In this document: piece after piece, positions 53,209-61,614 of the stretch | How positions within the stretch are numbered: the first letter of the stretch is position 1 | How the letters are laid out: each line of letters starts with the position of its first letter | Source: CAMLJR01 sp964500675 | GTDB taxonomy: Bacteria; Pseudomonadota; Gammaproteobacteria; Pseudomonadales; CAMLJR01 | Reading direction: 5' to 3' | Assembly (NCBI GenBank): GCA_964500675.1 | Contig: CAZCNY010000001.1 | Location: forward strand, 806,001-870,000 | Length of the DNA: 64,000 nucleotides | Notes under the pieces: generated by a model | Database searches by the model: none | What the model saw: only the letters and a program-made list of their open reading frames with translations | What the model was told of the DNA's origin: nothing | Program-made: the position numbers and the translations under genes

Positions 53209-53313
53209 TCAACCATTCAGCTTTTCCATTACATCTCTCGCCCGCTCACCAATATCCCTATTTTCTAAATGCGCATACCGCTGCGTCGTTTGAACATCTA
53301 CGTGACCTGGTGT
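53209..53313 (-). pseudogene. tyrosine recombinase (phage-type integrase) C-terminal stub
   Basis: On the minus strand, ending with TGA at 53209-53211, the frame reads TPGHVDVQTTQRYAHLENRD, then IGERARDVMEKLNG. This is the end of an integrase catalytic domain: G-H-x-x-x-x-T-T-x-R-Y with the catalytic His and Tyr, followed by the C-terminal helix (the usual L before G-H is P). Upstream of about 53313 no integrase sequence continues. It marks the edge of a former mobile element. Confidence 0.75.
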
Positions 53314-53380
53314 CCACCTCCAAAACAATTAATTAAAGATTGAGACCGGCTTGCTCAAAATTAATGCCGAACGAGAAACA

Positions 53381-53409
53381 TTGACATCGTTGGGCTCTCT
53401 TGAGATAAG
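53381..53409 (+). promoter_or_regulatory. promoter candidate for the LuxR-type regulator
   Basis: TTGACA (53381-53386), 17-base spacer, GATAAG (53404-53409), 64 bases before the regulator ATG. Confidence 0.45.
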
Positions 53410-53472
53410 TTAGGTGCGCAAGCTCCGAATTTTATTTATTCCTTAAAGCGAATTGAATGTGCCTCCAACCGC

Positions 53473-54576
53473 ATGCATAACACCATCTTGACGGATGACC
53501 TGCTGCTTTCGCTGCTCGATGGCAGTTTTGAGGAGCCAGCCTGGTCGACTTTTTTGGACAAGCTTCGTCAGCAAACGGCGGCGGATTACGCGAGCCTGAT
53601 CTTCCGGCCACCGGGTGCGCCGAATGGCGTGGTTCATCTTTTTTCCGGCACGCAAACTCCCATTGTCATTCAGCAGCTGTATCGCGCGAATTTCAATGCA
53701 CAGGACCCTACGCCATATCACAGCATGATCGATGGGCGTGTTTACTCGCTCAACGAATTATTGCGCCGGGACGATCCTCTGCACGAGGCGTTCTACACAC
53801 AGATTGTGCTGCCGAGCGGCATGCGCGAGCTGCGAAGCGTGCGCACTGTCGAGCCCAGCGGTGTGGACGTCTGGCTCACTATCACACGCCGCGAAAGCGA
53901 TTTTTGCCCGCGCGATGCGAAGATTCTCGAGCGGATAACGCCGTACTTGCGCAGCGTCTTGAGAGCGTTTATCGCGCTTGAACGAGAGCGAGTGAACGGT
54001 GTGTTGGCGGGAGAGGTGATTCGACGCCTCAACTGCGGATGGATTGCGTTGGACGCCGAGGGAAAAGTATTGGAGACGGATGCACGCGGCGAACAATTTC
54101 TCACTGATTCGAGCGTGCTCAGTCGAAACGCCAAGGGATATCTCAGAGCCAATACCATCGAATCCGGAGAAAAGATCGTCGATGTCGTCCAGGAGATGAT
54201 GCGCTCGCCCGGGGTCAGGGCGCGTTGTGTGATATTGAGTCGCACCCCCTGGATCGACATGCTCATCGTGCCGGCGGAGCAGGCGTCTCATTCAGCGAAG
54301 TCCATGCCCGCGGTAATCGCCTATGTTCAAGGCGATATTTCAGTATCGGCCGAGCCCTGCGAACAGCTATGTCGATTATTCAAGTTATCGCAGAATGAGG
54401 CGAGGCTGGCGCTCGCGCTCGCGCGTGGATCAAGTCTCGCGGAGGCCGCGCAGCGGCTTGATTTGACGCTGGAAACGACGCGGACGTATTCCAAGAAGAT
54501 CTACGCCAAGGTGGGCGCGCGCGGCCAGGTGGATCTGGTGCGGATTATTCATCGCAGCCTGCTGCGCATCGCCTGA
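53473..54576 (+). CDS. LuxR-type HTH transcriptional regulator
   Basis: A 367-aa regulator with a long N-terminal sensory part (about 1-290, no recognised binding motif; begins LLSLLDGSFEEPAWSTFLDK) and a C-terminal LuxR/FixJ-type helix-turn-helix (about 300-362): LSQNEARLALALARGSSLAE, AQRLDLTLETTRTYSKKIYA. Proteins of this size and N-terminus often sit beside catabolic gene clusters in proteobacteria. It directly precedes, in the same direction, the SDR and oxidoreductase genes and probably controls them. There is no clear ribosome site before ATG 53473. Confidence 0.88.
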   Translation: MHNTILTDDLLLSLLDGSFEEPAWSTFLDKLRQQTAADYASLIFRPPGAPNGVVHLFSGTQTPIVIQQLYRANFNAQDPTPYHSMIDGRVYSLNELLRRDDPLHEAFYTQIVLPSGMRELRSVRTVEPSGVDVWLTITRRESDFCPRDAKILERITPYLRSVLRAFIALERERVNGVLAGEVIRRLNCGWIALDAEGKVLETDARGEQFLTDSSVLSRNAKGYLRANTIESGEKIVDVVQEMMRSPGVRARCVILSRTPWIDMLIVPAEQASHSAKSMPAVIAYVQGDISVSAEPCEQLCRLFKLSQNEARLALALARGSSLAEAAQRLDLTLETTRTYSKKIYAKVGARGQVDLVRIIHRSLLRIA

Positions 54577-54716
54577 ATTTCACCTGAGCATTTTCCATCC
54601 GCGCGCTCCAACTGCTCATCCCCATCTGGGGATATTCACTCGCTGTCTTTTCCTGCAAATTTCACCGGATAATCAGTGGTGCTGCGTTGGCAACTTCGTC
54701 GCGTTGATGCGCTCGA

Positions 54717-54744
54717 TTGAAGGGGCTAAGACGCACAATACAAG
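54717..54744 (+). promoter_or_regulatory. possible promoter for the SDR/oxidoreductase cluster
   Basis: TTGAAG (54717-54722) and TACAAG (54739-54744) with a 16-base spacer, upstream of the first SDR. Weak. Confidence 0.3.
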
Positions 54745-54799
54745 TTTAAGATTCACGGCACATATTTAAGTCTCAAACACCGACCAGGGGGAATGGAAA

Positions 54800-55606
54800 A
54801 TGGATCTAAACCTCAAAAACCGCCGTGCCCTCGTCACGGGCAGCAGCAGCGGAATAGGTGAGGCCATTGCGCGCATGCTGGCACGAGAAGGCGCCCTCGT
54901 CGTCGTCCACGGTCGCAACCGCGAACGCGCCGAGAAAGTTGCAGCTGAAATTAAAGCGGCTGGCGTCGCCATCGGCGATCTTGCCACCGATGAAGGCGCC
55001 GCTACCGTGCATAACGAAGCGCGCGCCGCGCTCGGCGGCAATATCGAAATACTGATCAACAATGCGGGCGGCAGCTCGACCGGCAATACATCGAAGGCAC
55101 CCGTCGATATCAAAGTCGCCGATTTCATTTCCAATTATCATTCCAACGCGCTTGCGGCGGTGCGACTTTCATTGCTCGCGGTGCCGGATATGGTCGCCAC
55201 AAAGTTTGGCCGCGTCGTCAATGTGTCGAGCGCTGTCGCGATTCAACCGAATAATGTCGGTGTGGATTATTCCGCGGCAAAATCCGCATTGAATAATTTC
55301 ACTGTGAGTCTCGCCGGCTCACTCAAAGGCGTCGGCGTCACCGTCAACACCGTTACACCCGGTGTAATTATGGTCGATGGTTTGGTGCGCTACGGACGCG
55401 CGCGATTCAACGATCCCAATATGTCGTTCGATGAAATCGCGCGCCGCTTCGCCGAAGAAAAAGTTTTCGATATGCCACCCGTGGGGCGGCTCGGTTTTCC
55501 CGATGAGGTCGCAATGGTCGCGTGCATGCTCGTGAGTCCTGCGCTCGGTTTCGTCACAGGTTCGAATTACCGCGTCGATGGCGGACAAATTCGCTCTGTC
55601 GTCTGA
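54800..55606 (+). CDS. short-chain dehydrogenase/reductase
   Basis: A 268-aa classical SDR. Coenzyme loop TGSSSGIGEAIA, an Arg after the second strand (VHGRNRERA; suggests NADP(H)), NNAGG, and the catalytic set Ser (NVSSAVA) and Y-x-x-x-K (DYSAAKSALN). The C-terminus has VTGSNYRVDGG. It is close to 3-oxoacyl-reductase-like SDRs, but the substrate cannot be told. GGGGGAATGG precedes the ATG. First gene of a four-gene cluster behind the LuxR-type regulator. Confidence 0.9.
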   Translation: MDLNLKNRRALVTGSSSGIGEAIARMLAREGALVVVHGRNRERAEKVAAEIKAAGVAIGDLATDEGAATVHNEARAALGGNIEILINNAGGSSTGNTSKAPVDIKVADFISNYHSNALAAVRLSLLAVPDMVATKFGRVVNVSSAVAIQPNNVGVDYSAAKSALNNFTVSLAGSLKGVGVTVNTVTPGVIMVDGLVRYGRARFNDPNMSFDEIARRFAEEKVFDMPPVGRLGFPDEVAMVACMLVSPALGFVTGSNYRVDGGQIRSVV

Positions 55607-55638
55607 GGTTTGCACGAATAGAATGTGAGGAGAATTTT

Positions 55639-56706
55639 ATGTCTCAGAAAAAAAAATACCGCGTCATTCAATGGTGCACCGGCGTGGTGGGTTCGGCGGC
55701 GCTGAAACATTTCATCGAAAATCCGACGATCGAATTGGTCGGTGTGCTCGTGACCAATCCGGAAAAAGTCGGCAAAGATGCGGGCGATCTGGTCGGCCTG
55801 CCGAAAACCGGCGTGCTCGCAACGAATGATGTGGAAAAAATTATCGCGCTTAAAGCCGACGGCGTGCACTTCGCGCCGATCGTGACCGATGTCGATATGA
55901 TCTGCCGATTATTGCGCTCGGGCAAAAATGTTGCGTCAGTTGCAGGTCCGTTTCTACCGAACAAATGGTTTCCTGCCGAAGCAGAAAAAATCGAAGCAGC
56001 GTGTCGCGACAGTGGAACCTCTTATCACGGCTGCGGTGTGCATCCCGGATTTTCCGGCGATATCCTGCCGCTGACGCTGACGCGATTGATGAACCGGATC
56101 GATCATATTCAGGTCACCGAATTCATCGATAAAGTTAAAAATCCGATGATTTATACCGAGATGATGGGCTTTGGCGCCGATGCGGAAGAATTGCTCGCCA
56201 ATCCGCGCCGCGCACCGACGACATGGCGTTATTTTTATCAATCGTTGGAAATGATTGCGACCGCGCTCGGCAAAGACATCGAAGACGTCACGAGTAAATT
56301 CGAAATCGCGCGCGCGACCAAGGATATTCCTTACACGCTCGGCGCAGGGCGCACCGGTGGCGGTGTCATCAAAAAAGGCACGGTCGGCGGACAACACTAT
56401 GAGTGGACCGCATTGGCTGATGGCAAACCGCTCATCACCTATCACTTCTATTGGTCGATGGGCGCCGATATCGAGCCACAATGGGATATCGACAGCCGCT
56501 ATCAAGTGACGATCGACGGCGATCCACCGCTGGAGCTGAGATTGATGAGCCGTCCCGATGCCGATGGTGTTCGACCTTTCCTTGGGCTCCCCTGGACTGG
56601 ACTGTTAGGTGCCACCGCCTTACCCGCGGTGTGCGATGCCAAACCTGGCGTGGTCACGCATATCGATTTGGGCATCGTGCAGCCGCACGGTCTGGTGCGT
56701 CGTTAA
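55639..56706 (+). CDS. dihydrodipicolinate-reductase-like NAD(P)H oxidoreductase
   Basis: A 355-aa enzyme. ATG 55639 after GAGGAG starts MSQKKKYRVIQWCTGVVGSA, a Rossmann fold with the G-x-V-G loop, followed by ELVGVLVTNPEKVGKDAGDL and a C-terminal domain with PWTGLLGATALPAVCDAKPG. Relatives include 2,4-diaminopentanoate dehydrogenase and many uncharacterised oxidoreductases of actinobacteria and proteobacteria near steroid or terpene genes. Specific substrate unknown. It lies between two SDR genes in one operon. Confidence 0.85.
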   Translation: MSQKKKYRVIQWCTGVVGSAALKHFIENPTIELVGVLVTNPEKVGKDAGDLVGLPKTGVLATNDVEKIIALKADGVHFAPIVTDVDMICRLLRSGKNVASVAGPFLPNKWFPAEAEKIEAACRDSGTSYHGCGVHPGFSGDILPLTLTRLMNRIDHIQVTEFIDKVKNPMIYTEMMGFGADAEELLANPRRAPTTWRYFYQSLEMIATALGKDIEDVTSKFEIARATKDIPYTLGAGRTGGGVIKKGTVGGQHYEWTALADGKPLITYHFYWSMGADIEPQWDIDSRYQVTIDGDPPLELRLMSRPDADGVRPFLGLPWTGLLGATALPAVCDAKPGVVTHIDLGIVQPHGLVRR

Positions 56707-56733
56707 ATCAACGATTTTGAGGCGGGATCAATC

Positions 56734-57546
56734 ATGGATTTTTTGCGATATAAAAATAAGCGTGTGATCGTCAGCGGCTGTTTTTCGGGTATGGGCGAAG
56801 CGACCGCGCGTCTGTTGGTTCAACTCGGTGCCGAGGTACATGGGATCGATTACAAGAAAGCCGCGCTTAGCCTCGCCTCCTTCCAACAAGTCGATTTGCG
56901 CGAGCCGGCCACGATCGATTCCGCTATCGAAAAAATCGGCGGCAACGTCGATGCGCTGTTCAACTGCGCAGGTCTGCCGCAGACAATGCCCGCGCTCGAT
57001 GTGATGAAAGTGAATTACGCCGGCACGCGCCGCGTCACCGAATGTGTGATGCCACTGATGAAAGAGGGCAGCGCCATTGCCAGCATTTCCTCGACCGGCG
57101 GTCTCGGCTGGAGCCGTCGCCTGCCGCAGTTGATGGAGCTGATTTCGAAGAGCACTTATGCAGAGGCGGTGAAATGGTGCGAAGCGCATTTGGAGGATGT
57201 GAAAGAGGGTTACACGCTTTCCAAAGAAGCGATCATCGTGTGGACGATGCTGACTTCACAAGACCTCATCAAACAGGGCATTCGCATTAACTGCACACTG
57301 CCGGGCCCCACTCAAACGCCGATGATGAAACATTTCGAAGCGGCAACCGCCGCATCGGTATTGGATACGGCGATGCAGCCGATAAATCGCCGCTCGACAC
57401 CGGAAGAACAAGCGGCTGCGCTGGTTTTTCTCAACAGCGATGTGGCGAGTTACATCAATGGCGTGGCGTTTCCCGTCGATGGCGGATTCATGAGCGGCAT
57501 TGCGATGGGAAAAATTAATCCGGGCAAAATGATGAAGCCGAATTAA
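56734..57546 (+). CDS. SDR of the 3-alpha-hydroxysteroid/coniferyl-alcohol dehydrogenase type
   Basis: A 270-aa SDR with coenzyme loop VSGCFSGMGEATARLL, an Asp after strand 2 (HGIDYKK; prefers NAD), FNCAGLPQ, catalytic Ser (SISSTGG) and Y-x-x-x-K (GYTLSKEAI). The long insertion between Ser and Tyr (residues about 125-160) and the VFLNSDVASYINGVAFPVDG tail match 3-alpha-HSD/carbonyl reductase and coniferyl-alcohol dehydrogenases. Substrate not determinable. Starts after a GAGGCGGG site, last of the cluster. Confidence 0.88.
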   Translation: MDFLRYKNKRVIVSGCFSGMGEATARLLVQLGAEVHGIDYKKAALSLASFQQVDLREPATIDSAIEKIGGNVDALFNCAGLPQTMPALDVMKVNYAGTRRVTECVMPLMKEGSAIASISSTGGLGWSRRLPQLMELISKSTYAEAVKWCEAHLEDVKEGYTLSKEAIIVWTMLTSQDLIKQGIRINCTLPGPTQTPMMKHFEAATAASVLDTAMQPINRRSTPEEQAAALVFLNSDVASYINGVAFPVDGGFMSGIAMGKINPGKMMKPN

Positions 57547-57725
57547 TTAAAATCCGAAGGGACACGCGTGGCGATCCGTTCGGTAATGGCTGCGCGTATG
57601 CGATGACACTGCGTCACGCGATGGTTGTCGATGAGCCCGCGCCGGAACAGTTGACGCACACCATCGATTGCGCGGGCGTGGAAGAAATTCGAGTGCGCCC
57701 ATTCATGCGTAAAGCGCCCATTCAT

Positions 57726-57743
57726 AGCGGGAAATTTCCCGCT
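57726..57743. repeat. 18-base perfect palindrome after the SDR cluster
   Basis: AGCGGGAAA followed directly by TTTCCCGCT. It could be an operator or a loopless terminator. The surrounding stretch 57547-57825 holds two short overlapping frames on opposite strands that I do not consider genes. Confidence 0.45.
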
Positions 57744-57825
57744 CTCTGCAAAATATCATTATCATCGCTGTCGATTTTGCGAAAACCGTTCGACTAATTA
57801 GCCAATCATCGCACTGGAGCTATCG

Positions 57826-58194
57826 ATGAAATACCTATGCCTGGCCTACGAAGCCGAAGAAACGTTTACGTCGATGCCGCGATCCGAATGGGAAATATTG
57901 CGCGACGAAACGCTCGCCTATGTGGATGCTCTGAAACAAAGCGGACATCTGCTGTTGACCAACGCGCTGCAAAGCGCACGCACCGCGACCAAAGTTGCGG
58001 TTCGGCAAGGCCGGGTCATGGTGACCGACGGGCCATTCGCGGAAACCAAGGAGCAATTGGGCGGATTCTTTTTAATCGACGCGGCGGATCTGAATGAGGC
58101 CGTTGAGATCGCGGCGAAATGGCCCGGGGCACGTTTCGGTACGATCGAAGTACGGCCAATCGAGGAAGCGCTACGCCTGGAGGGCCGCTATTAA
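57826..58194 (+). CDS. YCII-related (DGPF-type) protein
   Basis: A 122-aa protein with the fold of the YciI/DGPF family: MKYLCLAYEAEETFTSMPRS at the start, VMVTDGPFAETKEQLGGFFL with the DGPFAETKE motif, and EVRPIEEAL at the end. Such proteins are often encoded near ECF sigma factors, but none is present here. Function unsettled. It is followed 29 bases later by the SRPBCC gene, presumably co-transcribed. Confidence 0.9.
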   Translation: MKYLCLAYEAEETFTSMPRSEWEILRDETLAYVDALKQSGHLLLTNALQSARTATKVAVRQGRVMVTDGPFAETKEQLGGFFLIDAADLNEAVEIAAKWPGARFGTIEVRPIEEALRLEGRY

Positions 58195-58223
58195 AATTAC
58201 CCAAACCCTATCAGGAGGATTTC

Positions 58224-58757
58224 ATGATCAAATTCATCGCAGCAATTGTGATTGTTACTATCGCTGGGCTACTACTTTTTGCCGCAACCAAACCCGACTC
58301 ATTTCGCATTGAACGCTCAGCCAACATTAATGCGTCGCCGGAAAAAATATTTGCGCTGATCACCGATTTTCATACATGGACGCAATGGTCGCCGTGGGAA
58401 AATATCGATCCGAATTTAAAGCGCAGTTACGCCGGACCCGCCAGTGGCAACGGCGCTGTTTACGCGTGGACAGGCAATAACGATATCGGCGCCGGCAGGA
58501 TGGAAATTTTGAACACGACATCGCCGTCGAACGTTGTAATCCAGCTCGACTTCTTCAAACCGTTTAAGGCGCATAACACCGCGGAATTTAATCTCAAGCG
58601 CAACGGCTCGATGACCGAGGTCACGTGGGCCATGTATGGGCCGAGTCCTTATCTGAGCAAGATCATGAGTCTATTTTTCAGCATGGACAAAATGATTGGC
58701 GGTAACTTCGAGACCGGGCTAGCGAATCTCAAAACCATAGCGGAGCGAAATGAATAA
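58224..58757 (+). CDS. SRPBCC-family protein with N-terminal membrane anchor
   Basis: A 177-aa protein from ATG 58224, after AGGAGG. One hydrophobic helix (MIKFIAAIVIVTIAGLLLFA) is followed by a START/SRPBCC domain: IERSANINASPEKIFALITD, FHTWTQWSPWE, GAGRMEILNT, and a C-terminal helix (FETGLANLKTIAER). These proteins bind hydrophobic ligands. It pairs with the YCII gene, a common genomic couple. Ligand unknown. Confidence 0.88.
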   Translation: MIKFIAAIVIVTIAGLLLFAATKPDSFRIERSANINASPEKIFALITDFHTWTQWSPWENIDPNLKRSYAGPASGNGAVYAWTGNNDIGAGRMEILNTTSPSNVVIQLDFFKPFKAHNTAEFNLKRNGSMTEVTWAMYGPSPYLSKIMSLFFSMDKMIGGNFETGLANLKTIAERNE

Positions 58758-58873
58758 ACCGCGCTATTGGGCCGCCACTTTCATCTGCGTATACTTCCAG
58801 CGTTGTCGCATCCCCGACGCATCGTCTTCGCGCCGGCCACGCGTAGCATAGAATCATGCACCAGGAGCTCGCC

Positions 58874-59983
58874 ATGAAATCCCGCGCCGCCGTCGCTTTT
58901 GGCCCAGGCCAACCGTTGCAAATCGTCGAGATCGATGTGGCGCCGCCGCGCGCCGGCGAAGTGCTGGTGAAAATTTCGCACACCGGCGTCTGCCACACCG
59001 ATGCGTTCACGTTGAGCGGCGATGATCCCGAGGGCATTTTTCCCGCGGTACTCGGCCACGAAGGGGCGGGTGTGGTTGTCGAAATCGGCGCGGGCGTGAC
59101 CACGCTGAAACCGGGCGATCATGTGATTCCGCTTTACACCGCGGAATGCCGCGAATGTAAATTCTGCAAATCCGGCAAAACCAATCTGTGTCAGAAAGTG
59201 CGCGCGACACAGGGCAAAGGCTTGTTGCCCGATGGCACCACCCGCTTTTCCTGCAACGGTCAACCGATCTATCACTACATGGGTTGCAGCACATTCAGTG
59301 AATACACCGTCGTCAATGAAATTCAACTTGCGAAAATAAATCCCGCCGCCGATCACGGCAAAGTGTGCCTGTTAGGTTGCGGCGTCACCACCGGCATCGG
59401 CGCGGTACACAACACCGCAAAAGTGAAGGCCGGCGATACCGTTGCCGTATTCGGTTTGGGCGGCATCGGTCTCGCGGTGATTCAAGGTGCGCGGCAAGCA
59501 AAAGCGGGCCGCATTATTGGTATCGACACCAACCCCGGCAAATTCGAACTCGCTCAACAAATGGGCGCGACCGATGTTGTAAATCCGCGGGACTACGCCA
59601 AACCGATCCAGGATGTCATCGTGGACATGACCGACGGCGGCGTCGAATTCAGCTTCGAGTGCATCGGCAATGTCGATGTCATGCGCGCCGCACTGGAGTG
59701 CTGTCACAAAGGCTGGGGCGAAAGCGTCATCATCGGCGTCGCCGGTGCCGGTCAGGAAATTCGCACGCGGCCATTTCAACTCGTCACGGGTCGCGTATGG
59801 CGCGGCTCCGCGTTCGGCGGCGTGAAAGGCCGCACGCAATTGCCCGGCATGGTCGAGCAGGCGATGCGCGGTGAAATCCAACTCGATCCGTTCATCACGC
59901 ACACACTGCCGCTCGATCGGATTAACGAAGCGTTCGCTTTAATGCACGCGGGAAAATCGATTCGCACGGTTATTCACTACTAA
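58874..59983 (+). CDS. frmA: S-(hydroxymethyl)glutathione dehydrogenase / class III alcohol dehydrogenase
   Basis: A 369-aa zinc enzyme that oxidises the formaldehyde-glutathione adduct to S-formylglutathione and reduces nitrosoglutathione. ATG 58874 has AGGAG 7 bases before it and gives the family length; ATG 58856 would add six residues. Catalytic zinc ligands are in HTGVCHTD and GHEGAG, the structural zinc set in ECRECKFCKSGKTNLC, and the nucleotide loop in FGLGGIGLAVIQG. No S-formylglutathione hydrolase or frmR is next to it. It is not evidently coupled to the SRPBCC gene (116-base gap). Confidence 0.95.
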   Translation: MKSRAAVAFGPGQPLQIVEIDVAPPRAGEVLVKISHTGVCHTDAFTLSGDDPEGIFPAVLGHEGAGVVVEIGAGVTTLKPGDHVIPLYTAECRECKFCKSGKTNLCQKVRATQGKGLLPDGTTRFSCNGQPIYHYMGCSTFSEYTVVNEIQLAKINPAADHGKVCLLGCGVTTGIGAVHNTAKVKAGDTVAVFGLGGIGLAVIQGARQAKAGRIIGIDTNPGKFELAQQMGATDVVNPRDYAKPIQDVIVDMTDGGVEFSFECIGNVDVMRAALECCHKGWGESVIIGVAGAGQEIRTRPFQLVTGRVWRGSAFGGVKGRTQLPGMVEQAMRGEIQLDPFITHTLPLDRINEAFALMHAGKSIRTVIHY

Positions 59984-60020
59984 CCGTCACGCCTCATATC
60001 GAAATAAAAATCGGCTGGCG

Positions 60021-60049
60021 CCGCGATGAATTTTTCGCATTAATCGCGG
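60021..60049. terminator. possible terminator between convergent frmA and the coiled-coil gene
   Basis: CCGCGAT (60021-60027) and ATCGCGG (60043-60049) form a 7-bp stem; the minus side is followed by A/T-rich sequence. It lies in the 83-base convergent gap. Confidence 0.4.
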
Positions 60050-60066
60050 TGCGGTAATTTTTCCAG

Positions 60067-61470
60067 TTACTGAACTTTTTTGACCAGCGCCAGGTAGCGC
60101 GATTCCATTTTGGTGTATTCAATACGCAACTTTTCCAGCTCGTCTTTTTTCTGGATAAGTTCCTGTTGAGTTTGTTTGAGTTCGCTCACTTCGCTGCTCA
60201 ATTTTTCATGTTCTTGTTTGAGCATTTGATAACTGCCGCGCAGTTCACTTTCTTCCTGCGCCACTTGGACAAACTGTTCTTTGATTTCGATATAGTCGTT
60301 GCGAATCTCGTTTAATGACGCCTCTCTCTCGGCCAGCGATTGCCGCAGCTTCGCCAACTCCTCGGCCACTTCCGGTCCGGCGGTGTCCATTGCCTGGCTG
60401 CTAAGATCGCGCCGCCGTTCAAGCAGCGCATCGCGCTCGACAAAAGATTGTTGCATGCGCTGAGCGGCATCCTCCAACTCCGCGTTTTGTTCCAACTCCA
60501 GGTAATAATTTTCGAGTATTTCGCATTCGGCCTGTTTGAGGGCCAACGCCGCCGCGTTTGCTTCCAGCATTTTCTTAAGCTCTTCGACGTGCGCCTTTTG
60601 CTCATCGGTTAGATCACCGCGATCGCCCGCGATCGCCAGACTTTTCGCCGCCAGTTCTTCGTACTGAATGCCTATGGTTTCGCATTCCTGACGCAGGCGG
60701 CGAATTTCGCTCTCGCGCTGATTCAGACGCGTTTTCATCTCCTCCACTTCTTTAACCCGCACCGCGCCATACGCAGGATTGGCGGCACTGCGCGATTCCA
60801 GCTCTTGGATACGCTGCGTGTGCGCAGCCAGCGCTTGTTGTAATCGCGTCTCCTCGACCTCAAGCTTGCGCGCGCGCTCCTTGTGACGGTCAGCCTCTTG
60901 CGCGTCGATTTTTGCCTGGTCGCGCTGTCGTTGCGCCTGATCGAGATTCTCCTGCAACGCGCCGGCGGATTCTTCCATTTTGCGGAGCTGATCCCTTAAC
61001 TCCTCCGTTAGATCGAGTTCCATCCCATAATTTTTTGAAACCAGAGCCAACTTGGCCTTCAAATCCGACAGCGTCTGATTTTGAGCGTCGGCAAGCTTTT
61101 GCAGCGCCTCGGATCGATCGTCGGATTGATCGGTTTGCGCGAGACGATCCTCGATCTCGAAATAGAGCTGCTTGAATTGTTCAAGATTCGCTATGCGTTG
61201 CTGATAATTCCGCAGCAATTGATCATCTTGTTGTCGCTGCTGCTGGCTATTCTGCAACTGCGTGAGTTGCGCTTTCGCGGCTTGCAGGTGTTGGTGAGAC
61301 AGCTCCAGGCGCTGCCGCAACGTGGCGATCTCACTCTCCCGGCGCGCACGCAGCGCACGCTGTAGGAGCAGATCCCGACGGACTTTCAACAGCCACACCA
61401 TCGCGGCAACGAGCGCCAAAAAAAGACCTTCCGCGATGACTATGAAAATGTATTTATTCAGAAATTCCAT
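60067..61470 (-). CDS. membrane-anchored coiled-coil protein
   Basis: A 467-aa protein not assigned to a characterised family. One N-terminal transmembrane helix (KYIFIVIAEGLFLALVAAMVWLLK; about 6-29) is followed by almost continuous coiled coil from about residue 35 to the end, rich in E/Q/L/K/R (for example LRQRLELSHQHLQAAKAQL and ERDALLERRRDLSSQ). No catalytic motif is visible. It could tether or scaffold other proteins at the inner membrane. Divergent from the response-regulator gene with 144 bases between starts; a functional link is inferred only from this. Confidence 0.8.
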   Translation of the reverse strand: MEFLNKYIFIVIAEGLFLALVAAMVWLLKVRRDLLLQRALRARRESEIATLRQRLELSHQHLQAAKAQLTQLQNSQQQRQQDDQLLRNYQQRIANLEQFKQLYFEIEDRLAQTDQSDDRSEALQKLADAQNQTLSDLKAKLALVSKNYGMELDLTEELRDQLRKMEESAGALQENLDQAQRQRDQAKIDAQEADRHKERARKLEVEETRLQQALAAHTQRIQELESRSAANPAYGAVRVKEVEEMKTRLNQRESEIRRLRQECETIGIQYEELAAKSLAIAGDRGDLTDEQKAHVEELKKMLEANAAALALKQAECEILENYYLELEQNAELEDAAQRMQQSFVERDALLERRRDLSSQAMDTAGPEVAEELAKLRQSLAEREASLNEIRNDYIEIKEQFVQVAQEESELRGSYQMLKQEHEKLSSEVSELKQTQQELIQKKDELEKLRIEYTKMESRYLALVKKVQ

Positions 61471-61614
61471 GGCGATTATCCGGCTGCAAAAGTAGCTGTC
61501 CTGCGCGCAAGTATAGCCTGCTACACTTATCGGATATCAGAGCTGGCGGTTTGCCTCGCCACGCTAACCGGTAACATTCACCGCGACTCGATACGGAGCT
61601 TGAGCAACCATACC

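Noticed and set aside
57543..57797. Two short overlapping frames on opposite strands after the second SDR
   Set aside because: Neither has a ribosome site or recognisable composition; the stretch contains a palindrome instead.
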